DNA from: Sinonovacula constricta | Taxonomy: Eukaryota; Mollusca; Bivalvia; Cardiida; Solecurtidae | DNA: 64,000 nucleotides | NCBI GenBank assembly: GCA_007844125.1 | Contig: CM017558.1 | Span: 25,501,344-25,565,343 of the forward strand | Direction of reading: 5' to 3' | Shown: piece by piece, positions 1-11,555 of the stretch | Layout: the number at the start of each line of letters is the position of its first letter | Position numbering within the stretch: position 1 is the stretch's first letter | The notes under the pieces: generated by a model | The model's database searches: none | What the model was told of the DNA's origin: nothing | The model's input: the letters and a program-made list of their open reading frames with translations, nothing else | Translations under genes and position numbers: made by a program

Positions 1-2250
1 TTACATTACACTCGTAAAAAATCTCCTCGTGCATGTAATCTATGTTGTCATTTAATTCGCCCTATAAGGATTTGTACGTGTATTTCCTTTGATGGACATT
101 GGACTTTCGTTCCTCAATTCCATCTCCGCGTGAACAGGATGCTAAAACCATTTACTCTTCTCTAGTCATTTTTTTCTTGATTAAAAAAGTTAATTTCAAT
201 TACTATTAACGTTTTTGTAGGTCTGCTAATCGAAATAATACCTATCTCTCTTCTAAAAACTATTTGGACATTATTTTTCAATGACGTCACTACTTTCGTC
301 AGCGCTTGGACATTTATTCAAATGGATTGGTTTTCTTTTCATTGCTTGCATTTGAGAAACCCATCAGGAAGTGCGAGGTTAGAGCTCTGTAAAACCGGTT
401 TAAGCACCCCAGTCGGTCCATTATGTCGACTGACCGTTCCAAAGCGGTAACTGTCAGGTTTGCTCTTATTGTTAAATGCCTCATCACATATTTGTTCTCA
501 CTTTTACATTTGGCGTGCTTGTGAATACCTTGGTCCTGTGTCTTTTCAATTTCTTGTATTTTTGCAATGCTCAGAGGACTTTGTCTTATATATTCTGATT
601 GATAGCATATTTTATAAGAAATTCAAGTAAATATTTTTAAGTGTTTCATATATGTGTTTTCCGCATCGAGTAGAAATGATGTATTTGTAGCTGTATACTT
701 TGATGATACTAATGCCATTGATTCAAAGGCAAAGCGTGTATGTTGTTACTCGCGTAAACGTATATCACTGTCTGTATGCCCATAACTATTTGCTTATATA
801 ATAAAAATAACTATAGACTACGTTCCACTAAATCTGTATATGTATATGTCCCGTGTTCTCAAACGAGTACTGTACGATGTCGCGTGTTTGATTAGGATAG
901 CCTTGTTGCTATGGAGTGACCACGATGTAGCAGGTGGGAGGTCGGATGTGTAATGGGTGCCATACGACACGTATAGCACTTTGATTGGTTATTAATATGA
1001 GCTGATCCCCATACGGAACTCTTAGTCATGGCAGTTTTGTGAACCCTACCCCTACAGTGCTGTTTACATAACTATTTCAAGTCATATATGTGTAAAGGTT
1101 TCTGCTGACAGGATACGTGTTTAGGAAGCTAAGGAACAATGTCTCTTTTATAATACGACAGAGAGGTTACTTTGTGGGGAGCTCTTATCTTCGAATGAGA
1201 TTTCTTACCAAGTTTGAGTAGAAGAAAGGAGTGTGTGAAACATCCGCTTATTAAATGATATTAATTGATTTTGCATTAACCGTCTCTCTGTGACATTAAA
1301 ATTGTTACTAAGTGCTACTTTAACGTAGTATTAGAATACCTGCGGTTTACTTTATTTATCTTTTTTAATTTTGTGTATAATTGAACAAAACAAGTTTAGA
1401 CATTTCGAGCCTCGAACGTTGCATATAGAATGATTTAAAATGGAAAACAGACAGCAAAAAATGCCTGATATTTTTTGGTCAGAAAAGGTTGCCTCGCAAC
1501 TATGCAAATACACACATACAAATAAAACCTTTTTTTCCTACGTTGACATTGTACAACTATATTCTAGCATTATATCGCTATACAAGTATTAGTCTAAGGC
1601 ATTTTGCACAGTCTTAATCGCCATTTAATCGACAGAAGAAAGCATAAACCTGATAAACTAAAGATGCCTTTCGTTACAGTTCCTCAGTATATACCTTAAG
1701 TATTTTACTTTCAAGGCATGCAGTTCCTTCTTTTGATGTCATTCATTTACTGTAATCAGAAATTCAAACCTGTCACGTATGGCCTCGTTTTCGGTTTGCC
1801 ATGTCAAGAGATACCTAAAAATCGCCGATTGGGAAACTGGTCTATTTCTTTCTTCACAATTGTATAGGTGTTGTTTTTTTTTCAAATACTTACATACTCG
1901 ACAATTTAAATGGGACTTATACAAACCATTATCACTTGAATACGTTCATTATCTTATAATTGATGATGGTATATACAGATATAATTGTCGGTTCAGCTTC
2001 ATACCTTGTATTGCCTTTGATATACGAACCTCAACAATACCAAACTCATTACTAAAGCGTTAAACGTATCTGAAAGTTTGGGCAGAGAAAGATGCGTTGA
2101 AATGGACATACCAAGTTTTTGTTACGTTGAAAAGTCATGTAAAATCTTCCACAAATCCATAGATAAAGTATTTTATCAAAACATACATGTATCACTGAAA
2201 TGTATCGATAAATCGGAGATACACACCATGCGTGACCACTTACTTGTGAA
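1..2250. other. Non-coding span, no gene recognised
   Basis: AT-rich DNA with no open frame showing a recognisable domain. Short open frames near 1.74-2.06 kb overlap on both strands and have no protein-like composition. The stretch around 330-560 belongs to a dispersed repeat listed separately. I see no RNA gene or promoter that I can support. Confidence 0.5.
335..560. repeat. Dispersed repeat copy, GGTTTAAGCAC family (copy 1)
   Basis: The core near 365-405 reads GGAAGTGCGAGGTTAGAGC, then CTCTG, AAACCGG and TTTAAGCAC. Near 7875-7920 a second copy has GGAAGTACGAGGTTGGAGC, then a closely similar run ending in TTTAAGCAC. Both are followed at similar distance by T-rich DNA containing a CACTTTTACATTT/CACATTTACATTT-like word. 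Shared order over about 200 bp indicates an interspersed repeat family rather than chance. The class is unknown. Confidence 0.5.
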
Positions 2251-2254
2251 TGTG

Positions 2255-2470
2255 CGTTATGTCATCATCCGGGTAGTCCGTTCTGACGTCGGTAGCTACT
2301 TGTATTTTAGCAGAAATCACTTGTGCGCTTATTTAGAGTTTTACCATTTAGAGCGACTCTTTCATGTTTTGTACTGTCTTATACATGTAACTGTGGTAGT
2401 GTTCAAAGTCGTCTTTGTTTAAACTAAAGCATAAGTTTGTGCAGAAATTATGCTCGAGTTCCCCAAAACA
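2255..2470. repeat. Dispersed repeat copy, TGACGTCGGTA family (copy 1)
   Basis: The order of words is GCGTTATGTCATCATCCGGG, TTCTGACGTCGGTAGCTACT, TTTTAGCAGAAATCACTTG, then AAACTAAAGCATAAGTTTGT and ATTATGC. Copies in the same order occur near 3465-3665 and 44305-44505. It is a diverged interspersed repeat with no visible coding content. Confidence 0.55.
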
Positions 2471-3399
2471 GGGATAAGGGTTTGTTAATTGTAGTTGATA
2501 TAGGCAAACTGTCAGACATCGCCTTTAACTGAAGAAATTAAAATGCATAGGACCAGAAATTATTCAGGCTTATCATCAAACACGAATTAACTATCTTTAG
2601 ATGTAAGTGTCTTAAACCACCGTTAAAAACGTAGACAAAGTCAGACTTGAATCAATATAGTTGTACTAACAGTTAGTAACAAATGTATAAGAAGGAAATT
2701 AAAATGAAGAAAAAAAAAAGATAAAAGTACACAAATAAATACAGGCAAGTAATGAAAAGAGTAAGGTAATGATTAAATACACGATAAACAATAAATTTAA
2801 TTACTATATTAAGCCGCTTTAAGATCAATAACCTTATATATTTTGGAAAGTCGGTAATACACATATGATGTAGACATCAAACATTTACTGCACTCTTGTT
2901 GGCTCGATAGTGGATCTTACGATTGATTACCTACATGTATGGTGGCATATTCTCGCCATCACTTAAGTATCACTTTTCATGAAAATCTCAAGTGACTTTC
3001 ATTATATTACGAGCGTAAGCAATAGTAAGTATATACATGTATAAAGTCTTTTGCAAGTCGCAGCCGGAGTTCGAACGCAAGACCCACTTCAAAGCGCAAA
3101 ATTGAACGCTATAAGGAAGTCACATAATACACAATCAATTAGTGTACATTTAGTATCTTACATTGTCATTGTCTTATGATGACGCCGTTCGTTTGAAGGA
3201 ATACCAAAGTTGAAATGAAGAAAGGTATTTGTAACGCTGCATTGTTTCGTTTACCCAACAGGTGTAGTGTGAACATGCGTTATAAGTGTGAGACGAATTT
3301 TAGCAGAACCTGACGCGGCGTCCGAATGACGAGCTCTTCAGCGCCCGACGTTATTTTAGTCTAACGTCATCCAGACGATGCCTTAGGGTTTACTGACAA

Positions 3400-3665
3400 A
3401 TCCGTGCTTCGTTGCACATTTGGCTATTTTTAAACTAAGAAAACCAAATGACTTTTGCGATCCTGTTACATAATCGTTCGAATAGTCTCTGACGTCGATA
3501 TCTATTTGTAGCTGAAATCCCTTTCGTGTTTATAAATATGGAAATAATTGACATTTAAAGCTTTACATTAGACAATTTGCACTGTCCAACAATAAAGGTA
3601 ATTTTGTAAACAACAATTTATCCAGCAATTATGCATAAACTCTCAGAACAGGGATAATATTCTGC
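3400..3665. repeat. Dispersed repeat copy, TGACGTCGGTA family (copy 2)
   Basis: It contains AAACTAAGAAAACCAAATGA, GATCCTGTTACATAATCGTT, CTGACGTCGATATCTATTTG, TAGCTGAAATCCCTTTCGTG and CAATTATGCATAAACTC, in the same order as the copy at 44.25-44.50 kb. It is too diverged for termini or a target-site duplication to be defined. Confidence 0.55.
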
Positions 3666-3732
3666 ATAGCGAAGGTAGTGACTCAACTTAAAATTATCCA
3701 CATTGTCAAATATGCCTCTTGCTCCTCTTTTT

Positions 3733-3782
3733 CTTTTTGTTTGTTTGTATGTTTGTTTGTTTGTTTGTTTGTGCGTGCGTGC

Positions 3783-3826
<44 letters not shown>
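3733..3826. repeat. Microsatellites (TTTG)n then (TG)n
   Basis: Runs of GTTT followed by GTGC and then an uninterrupted TG dinucleotide tract. The open frames across it on both strands encode only Cys/Val or His/Thr runs and are artefacts of the repeat. Confidence 0.95.
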
Positions 3827-3828
<2 letters not shown>

Positions 3829-3967
3829 CCCCCCTTTTAAGCAAACAGGGCGAAAAATCATTCAAGAAATTAAAATATTCGACTACATAAGATTTCTCAC
3901 CAGTATTATTTTTGATACTTACATTGGATATAGCGTTTCATGGACACACTTGATCTATCGGCAATAC

Positions 3968-4292
<325 letters not shown>

Positions 4293-4858
4293 ACCTGTTA
4301 TTTGAAAACAGAAATACATTTATTATATCCACTTACTTCCATAAGACGAAGAAATATTTACATACATAGGTTACCTTCTTTTTCCATAAAAATAAGAAAT
4401 ACCTGAGTCGTTACGTTCGTCACTTATTTTTTCTTTTTATTTCCAAACGTGAACTATACCTAAACCGTACTCTCACAAGTAAACTCTGTCCTCAGAAGGA
4501 AGAGTTAGGTCGACAACGAACCAGCCGATTTCTTGACTACTAAGTGCGTGAGTGGCTGGGACAATTAGCTTTGAGGAAGTATTCATGTCAAGGGAAATAG
4601 CTGCAATTAACCATAACACAAACACGATCGTCCAGTAATAGAGCAGATGGTTCACGTTTTCGGACTGGGGAAAGCTTATTTCAATACGAGGTAATCAGAG
4701 TTTGCCGACTATTTCGATACTGTGACACCGGTGAAGGGTTGTAAATTAAAGTCATTTAACTATTTAAGATGACAGCGCTGCAAGCAACGTAGTTAACACT
4801 GATTCGAGACAAGTGTCACATTTTAAGACAATAAGAACCGGTGTATATATACATAACG

Positions 4859-5085
4859 GGGCGCCCCTGGCGTAGTGGTAGAGCCCGGATTTGTAACTCC
4901 TCTGACTGCTTAACCTCTCACCGCGTTGATTTGAATCACGTTCGCGGCAAAGGACTTAATGTGAAAAGGTCTTCCAGCTGACTTACGGTGCGCCTGGGGT
5001 ATTTCTCCACCAAAAAGCTGGACGTTGCTATAATGATCATAACTGGTCGCTGCAATGCACTTCAAAAACAAAACAAAACAAACAG
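4859..5085 (+). mobile_element. tRNA-derived SINE-like element with AAAAC tail
   Basis: The head carries an A-box-like TGGCGTAGTGGTAGAGC and, about 45 bases later, a weak B-box-like TTGATTTGAATCAC, the spacing of an RNA polymerase III type 2 internal promoter. A tRNA-unrelated body follows, and the element ends in a simple A-rich tail (CAAAAACAAAACAAAACAAA). No clear target-site duplication was found. A degraded tRNA pseudogene is the main alternative. Confidence 0.5.
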
Positions 5086-5367
5086 GTAAACATATATTAT
5101 TATCTTGTGTAAGATATCAAAACCTACTCAAAATATAAAACTTCGCCTTCAATTGTTATCATAAGCAGAAAGGTCAGGACAAGGCCACAGCGAAACGTAA
5201 CCGGTGGGAGAAGTGTGGCGATAAAGGTGGTCACTGGTTACATAACATGTACGACGTTTCACTGGATGGACATTGAACGTGCAATATTTGCATAACTTGG
5301 ACTCGTCTATGTAACAGAGCTGGAACCATGTATCCTGCTAGCAAATAGTATATGCTTTCAATTTTCA

Positions 5368-5430
5368 GTAATCCAGTGGTCTAAGATGCTCAAATTTTGT
5401 TCTATCGATCGTGGGTACGAGTCCCCTCAC
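5368..5430 (+). repeat. tRNA-like fragment (SINE head or tRNA pseudogene)
   Basis: CAGTGGTCTAAGATGCTCAA resembles a D-arm/A-box, and GGGTACGAGTCCC resembles the T-arm/B-box (GGTTCGAATCC). It is followed by T-rich DNA and then a TTG/GGT microsatellite. Clover-leaf pairing is not complete by eye, so a functional tRNA is unlikely. Confidence 0.35.
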
Positions 5431-5495
5431 GTTTTTTGTGTTGTTTTGCTATTGATCCTTGTATTTGTCTGTTGTTGTTTTCTGTGTTTTCTTTT

Positions 5496-5570
5496 TTTAG
5501 TTGTTGTTGTTGTTGTTGTGGTGGTGGTGGTGGTGGTGGTGGTATGGGGGTGCGCGCGTGCGTGCGTGTA
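5496..5570. repeat. Trinucleotide microsatellite (TTG)n/(GTG)n and GTGC run
   Basis: TTGTTGTTG passes into GGTGGTGGT and then GCGCGTGCGTGCGTG. Simple-sequence DNA; the Val-rich and Pro/Gln-rich frames across it are artefacts. Confidence 0.9.
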
Positions 5571-6612
5571 TGATTTTCTATATATTTATTTGAAAAGTTA
5601 TACATGCGTTTACTTGGATTGTATTGATGCATAATTATGTTGAATTGATGACTTGAAAAATAAAAAGACAATAAAACTATTGTAAAGTTTGTACATAAAA
5701 TACAAAGAAAACAAATAATTGACATTAAATCAAAACTTTTCACACAAATTATTATAATATTTACATATACTAAAAATGTTGGTGTCATACATCGCTAAAA
5801 ATGACCCAATGATTGCCTATGTGCAAAACCGCTAGACTTACACTAGAAAACTGGATACGCCAGTCAATAAAGGTTATTTATAAAATGCATTGCGTTGAAA
5901 CTCGTTATTCGTTAAGAAATCGTCTGTTGCGTTTCTGTGTAGCCTAGCCATGCAACCGCGGATAGACTGGCCCAAAGGTCACAGGCACCTACATGTTTAT
6001 TTTCAATGGGTTTTCCCCGTCATACTTGACGAGAGATGATTTATGAATTATCCGAGGCGTTCCGATTGTATAACAGGATGTTTTGGGGGCTCGTAAACCG
6101 CACTGCCAAGGGTGAGCAGGACACTAACTCCCACCCCTGATACCACTACCGCCTGAGGTTGTGCCCAGCCAAGTTAAACCACCCAACCACCACTACCCTG
6201 TCTCTGACAGGACATGATTAAATGCCTTCAGACTGGATAGTTTTTCATTATAATTATGTTGTTAACTTTCCCTTCTAAGTTCCAAGCTTTCTTCTTTGCA
6301 TGCATATATGTTTAAAGATTGTTACTTTATAAATGACCAATGTTTTGAAAGTTTCCGACTTGAATGTTTTTGTAGGCTGGCCCTTCCCACATTTTTGGTT
6401 TAAAGTGTTTGACCTTTCCCTTTCGTCATAAAGAAAAACACTTTTAAACTATTTTAAACATCCGTAAACGTGTATGGTTCGACCAATGTACAAATGTACG
6501 CACTGCATGGTAAACTGTCGTGTATAGAAAGTCTGACCAACCCGTTGTTTTTCACTTTTAATGGCCAGATAAACTATGACTATTGGTGTATAATATTAAA
6601 ATATGCTTAATA

Positions 6613-7205
6613 CAGGCTGTCAACCAGGTCTCCTCCAAAATATAACAGGAACATAGGAATATTTTCGTAGCCAATATATGAGTATTGGAATAGTTTTGAG
6701 GCAAAATATAGGAGTTTCCAATTTATATTAGTTTCATTTACTGGCCCTTATAGTAACAATTCTTGCCTGTACATTTACTGTTTCTACAATAATCAATGTC
6801 CAAAATGTCTACTGTCAAAAATGATGGACACCATTAACTTTGAACATAAGCATCCTAATCCAGGCAGAAGGCCGCTGCAAGGCGCATTACCATCACCATC
6901 ATCTTAATAGTCACCTAAAAGACTTATTGTACTCCCTTGCAAGGTGACCATACATGTGCTGGAAAGGAGCACAACAGCATTGTCTGAAGGATTGTGATAT
7001 GAAATGCTCTTACCTGTAAAAAAACGAAGCCAAAAGCAATATCAACGCAAAATTTACTCTCTTCATATATCGGCGACAAATTTACTTAAAAATATAGGAA
7101 TATTTTTTTTAAAATACAGAAAAGTATAGGAGGTTTTTCAGATTATAGGATTTTGATCTAAATATTAGGAGAAATAAAGGAATTTTGGAATCATTTGACA
7201 GCCTG
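6613..7205. mobile_element. Non-autonomous DNA-transposon-like element with CAGGCTGTCAA termini
   Basis: The left end CAGGCTGTCAA (6613-6623) is matched by its exact reverse complement TTGACAGCCTG at 7195-7205. Inside each end there are further loosely matching A+T-rich words with repeated ATAGGAA/ATAGGAG, so the inverted similarity extends beyond 11 bp. The interior has no open frame with transposase character. Terminal CAG...CTG is common in several cut-and-paste superfamilies, but no clean 8-bp flanking duplication is seen, so the superfamily is not assigned. Confidence 0.5.
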
Positions 7206-7859
7206 GAAACAGTCTTGATCTCTTTCTTCTTCCGTATGTTTAAAATTATTCGCTTTCATTATATGCATGTAGTCAAATGGTGTTAAGTGAGGATTAGGCT
7301 CATAATTATTACGGCCAAAGATGGCAGATCCATTGTAAAACAGTATACCTTGTACCCGAAATCAAAACGTCTTTTTCCGTTGTTTCTTTTTTTCTCTTCC
7401 AGGTCATAATCTATTTAAGCATATACATGTACGTATTGTTTAAATGTGGTATATGGTAGTAAGGGTCAGAAAAAAAGTTGGGAAAAGGAAGCAAGTAATG
7501 ATCAAGGTGAGAGTTTTAGCTAAAAGTTTCTTAATTATGCCCTATTTGTGTACGGGAGTTACACGTGTACCATGTGTAAAAGTAGGACTTCCATTGAGTA
7601 TATCTTTATATACGCATCACAGCTAGCTATTTAAAGCTTCAAACAACAACATATGCTCGGCACGAATTAATTAACAAGCCAAAGATTAATATCAACTTTA
7701 TACACGAAAATCTCAACGTGTGTATACATGTTGATAGTTAATGTTATTACTAGCTATTTTGTATGTATATAAGTTCATTGTATCTGTTTTAACTCCCGAT
7801 GCAGTTGATTTCTGTTAGTTGTTTCACTTTGACGAGATTATTTTATTAACACTGTCTGT

Positions 7860-8010
7860 TGATAGAAAAACCTTCTGGAAGTACGAGGTTGGAGCGCTCC
7901 ACAAACCAGATTTAAGCACTGGCTGTACTTATTAATTGATGGTAATTGATGGTTTTTCCTTTTGTATGTTATGTCTCGTCTTTTTGTTTTTGTCACATTT
8001 ACATTTACCC
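7860..8010. repeat. Dispersed repeat copy, GGTTTAAGCAC family (copy 2)
   Basis: GGAAGTACGAGGTTGGAGCG followed by ACAAACCAGATTTAAGCAC parallels the copy at 0.34-0.56 kb, including a downstream T-rich segment with CACATTTACATTT. Non-coding. Confidence 0.5.
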
Positions 8011-8019
8011 TGTTTGCCT

Positions 8020-9425
8020 TTGTCTAGAGGTAGAGTAGTTTTAAATATCTGTGGAAATTTTGATAGGACCTTTTCTTATTTGCCTATACTGATATACATG
8101 TATTGGTTATAACAGTCTGACAAGCATACAGGAAAGTGACTTTCGAGGCAAGTTGAAGTGAAAGCTGACCTGTGGTATTTCCAGAAGATGGCACGGGCTA
8201 TTTGTACATCTTTTAATGCTAACGTGGCCTTAGTCACGTGCGTGTCAGCTTGTTGTCTGCCTCATTCGGCCGAGGAGGTTGAGAATGAAAGCTCTCAGAA
8301 GGTCGACTGGAAAATAGAACACGCGAGAAACAGTGTTATCTATGGTTTCGAACCTCCTTCGTAGTGGTCTCCTTCGCAGTGGTGTTTATCGCAAACTTGC
8401 CTTGAATACACAAGGATGTATGTCATTCCGGCAAAGAAAAAACACTACGGTTGGCAAGATTACGTTTCTACTAGGCTGGTCTCGAAAAAAGATGCCAGTG
8501 CTAAGATTAAAACCAGGGGACAGACTTGACATTCATGACTTGACAAAACACGTGTTGCTAACTAGGACATACTGATAACTAATAAAACTAATGAAGCCTG
8601 GTTAACAAATTGAACTGTATCTAACGAATATTTCAAGAACGTGCCAGTTATTGTATTAAGTGTCATACATTGTGTACATTAGAGCTAATAAGAAACGTTA
8701 TTTATAGTGAAATTTGCAAAGAACAAAAGATCAAGCTCAAGTTTGCCGCCAACCTTCCCCCCAACCCTCTGCCACTTTATTCCCACAACCGGAACCTTCG
8801 TTAATGGATTTTCATCAAAAATTGTATGTATTTCTCAACGATGTATACATGGATAAATAAAGGTATGTCCTGTTCAGTAATATACCTGTAATATACCTGT
8901 AGGTAATGTGTATCCGTCATAAACAATACGCTGATTGGTTTGATAGTGATAAATTATCTTAAATCAATCTGAAGTGCGGATAGTGCGGTTCAGTGTGTAT
9001 GTATGTACGCCAAAAAATTTAATCGAATGTTATTAGGACGTGTCGATGATGTTAATGTCGTAGTTGACGAAACAAGCTTTAGCTATAGGATTACATAAAC
9101 CTTAGCGCATAGGGATTTCCTATATGATGGACAGTGACAGCAAATATCAAACTAAATCGTACTTTTTACATTATTTTCATTGTATTTCAAAGACCATTGG
9201 TAAAATAAAACTCTATTTGTATCATTTTGGGCAATCTGTTACCTAGAGCATGTTTGGGTAATCAAATTATAGGTTGTGTTCTATTTATAGATTGACTGAT
9301 GGTATGTGTTTAAAACATCTAATGACGAATTCTCCCTGCGGTAAAAAGCAAGGCCGTGAATAAACTGATAACATTCTCTTTCAGCGGCCTTTGCATTTTT
9401 CTTCCCCTGAGCTTTATTTTCTTCC
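8020..9425. other. Non-coding span, no gene recognised
   Basis: The two plus-strand open frames here (about 8.16-8.58 kb, under 85 codons each) overlap in different frames and match no family I recognise. The rest is AT-rich with scattered ACATGTA words. I see no tandem repeat or RNA gene. Confidence 0.4.
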
Positions 9426-9429
9426 CCTT

Positions 9430-9598
9430 AGCTTTATTTTTCGAACTCCCAAAGAATTTTAGGGAAAGTCGGCCGTGTCCGCATACTGTTTAAATCAGCC
9501 ACTGGTAATTGGTGTCCAATTACCAGTGGCTGATTTAAACAGTATGCGGACACGGCCGACTTTCCCTAAAATTCTTTGGGAGTTCGAAAAATAAAGCT
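9430..9598. repeat. Near-perfect hairpin: two 83-bp inverted arms, 3-nt loop
   Basis: The left arm 9430-9512 starts AGCTTTATTTTTCGAACTCC and ends CACTGGTAATTGG. The right arm 9516-9598 is its reverse complement, with only TGT (9513-9515) between them. By eye I see no mismatch. Just upstream, CCCCTGAGCTTTATTTTCTT and CCCCTTAGCTTTATTTTT form a short direct duplication. There is no open frame. It could be a foldback element, a recent inverted duplication, or an assembly or library foldback artefact. Confidence 0.9.
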
Positions 9599-9801
9599 TA
9601 ATTATAAATTACTTGAAATAAGTCATTAATGCATTTTTCTATTATATAAATATATTTACTTATACATGTATAATACTATGTTAAGGTTTTAACAGAAAAG
9701 GTTTATCGCATGTTAGTTAAACGTTGCATCCGCATAACTAACAATCAACACATGAATGGGACAATTTCCTGTATTAAAGTAAGATTTCAAGTAACATTTC
9801 A

Positions 9802-10173
9802 ATGTATGACACGACATTGACTTGCTTATTTGAGGTACTCCGACCTGACTTGTCAGATGCTTTGTGGGGAAAAAACGACCCAGCGTCCCGATGGAGCATT
9901 TTATACTACACCTGGACAATTCCTGAGTCTCAAACTGCAGAACGTACTCAGCTGGACATCGGTTTTGGTTCAGCGACACACCCACTACACTCCCCAGATT
10001 TGAGTCCATTTGATTTTTCCATTTTTTCAACAATCAAAAGGCAGTTGAAGGGTCCGCGGTTCCGGTCACGCGTTCACTTTGCATCTTCGTGATATGAGAA
10101 GGTGTTTGCACAGTGGTTCCATACGCACCGACGGTGTACAAGGTACTTCGAATCGTCTAAGTTTGCTCTTTAA
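9802..10173 (+). pseudogene. Decayed mariner-family (Tc1/mariner) transposase, C-terminal part
   Basis: The encoded segment with THPLHSPDLSPFDFSIF followed by IKRQLKG matches the hallmark HPPYSPDLAPxDF-LF block around the third catalytic Asp of mariner transposases. An LDN triplet equivalent to the second catalytic site (HxDN) lies just upstream in another frame, so at least one frameshift separates them. The reading frame is cut by a TGA near 10090, but the same frame then continues with YEKVFAQWFHTHRRC and RYFES, like the C-terminal W...C...YF segment of the family. Terminal inverted repeats were not identified. This is a dead copy of a cut-and-paste transposase. Confidence 0.8.
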
Positions 10174-10394
10174 CGACGAAGTCATCTAAAAACGTCAACG
10201 TAAATGAAATCGCCAAAACGGTTAACTGTGTCCCGTACGCGCATTACTATTTATATTGGAGGCTACGTATGCCGATTATGTATTAAGCTATTGTATATGT
10301 TTTTGTTGTTCTTTACAACGGATGGATTCCGCCTTGTTTTCACGTGCTTGCTTTGAATATTGAATAAAGTGTGACAAAATTCTGAAAAAATTAA

Positions 10395-10600
10395 TTATCT
10401 CTCGTACGTACGACAATCAACAGCCCAACTGCAAACGTAAGATCAAACGTAGGTCAATCAACAGATCATATGTAGGACAATCAACAGCCCACCTGCATAC
10501 GTAGGACCATTCGTAGGACAATCAGAAGCCCACCTACATACGTAGGACCATACGTAGTACAATCAACAATATAGAACCACAATCTACCACCATCAGCGTA
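10395..10600. repeat. Degenerate 41-bp minisatellite with TACGTAGGAC motifs
   Basis: Units of the form GACAATCAACAGCCCACCTG followed by CATACGTAGGACCATTCGTA and G repeat about four times with substitutions; one copy is shortened to 23 bp. Open frames across it are low-complexity by-products. Confidence 0.75.
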
Positions 10601-11044
10601 CGCATGTACGTAGAACAATAAACAGCGTAGGTACATACGTATGACCACGTACAAATATAGGAGCATCAACAAATTACAAAAACAGAAACAATGCTCAACT
10701 GTGTATGCAGTTCTCTTAAATTGCGTGTATGCGTTTGCCCAGAACCCATCACAAAATACATACACAGAATTCTTATTTGCATGCGCATTATATACATAAA
10801 ACAAAAGGTAATATACTTCGCAAGACCAATAGCAGCGTTTATTTATATTTACGCTGTTCTATGAATTACCGTCCACGCTTCTTTTTGTATTTGGTGTTGC
10901 AATTGTAAGCAGCCAAATAACTTATAGCACATTTAAAATTTAATATTTTGTTCATTATACATTTGTAATTTAATATAAGCATGAAAGATACGATTTTCAA
11001 TAACCTTGAGACAAATAGCTAACAACAACCGGATGCTTTATTTT

Positions 11045-11329
11045 AACCGGCTGCAATAGTTCAAGTGGTACAGCAGCATCGGCTTGCGGATCGAAAGGTC
11101 GCGGGTTCAAGCCCCGACCGGTTCAAACCAAGACTTTAAAGTTGGTAGTAGTGGCTTCCCTCCTAACCATCGGGGCTGAGTGGACAGCGTTCAACCTGAC
11201 TCTTCAGTGTCAGTTTTATAGACCGGCCAGGTGAAGTCCCTGGGCACCTCATAAGTGCCCATGTGCTATAATAATAGAAATGTCGCTGCTCAGTATCGGC
11301 AGAAATGCTGGCAAATCCCATCCCATCCT
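11045..11329 (+). mobile_element. tRNA-derived SINE, family S (copy 1, full length)
   Basis: The head GGCTGCAATAGTTCAAGTGG with TACAGC acts as the A box, and CGGGTTCAAGCCCCG as the B box, at type 2 Pol III promoter spacing. The body contains GTTGGTAGTAGTGGCTTCCC, GGACAGCGTTCAACCTGACT, CCTGGGCACCTCATAAGTGC, GCTATAATAATAGAAATGTC and GGCAGAAATGCTGGCAAATC, ending in ATCCCATCCCATCC. The same blocks occur reversed near 48.1 and 51.2 kb. A short TTTATTTT flanks both ends (11037-11044 and 11330-11337), a plausible target-site duplication. SINEs are copied by LINE enzymes supplied in trans. Confidence 0.85.
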
Positions 11330-11555
11330 TTTATTTTGATGTCATCGCTTTACAGCTTATTATTTAAAGATGAGTATTATTTAAGGATGAGGGATGAGAT
11401 CCTGGATCCTAGATAAAGTGGTTTTGTGCACTACTCAAATCACCCGGATGTAACTTCCTGTTTACATTGTATCTAAGATTGAAGGTCAAATTACACACAG
11501 CTAAATCAAGTTAATGACACACGACTGCTTTTACAAAATCGTCGAGGTATGGCAA

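Noticed and set aside
9430..9598. Transcription terminator or microRNA precursor hairpin
   Set aside because: Arms of 83 bp without mismatches are far longer and more perfect than either; a recent inverted duplication, foldback element or artefact fits better.
9713..10033. 106-codon minus-strand open frame
   Set aside because: It is antisense to the mariner transposase fragment, whose plus-strand motifs are recognisable.
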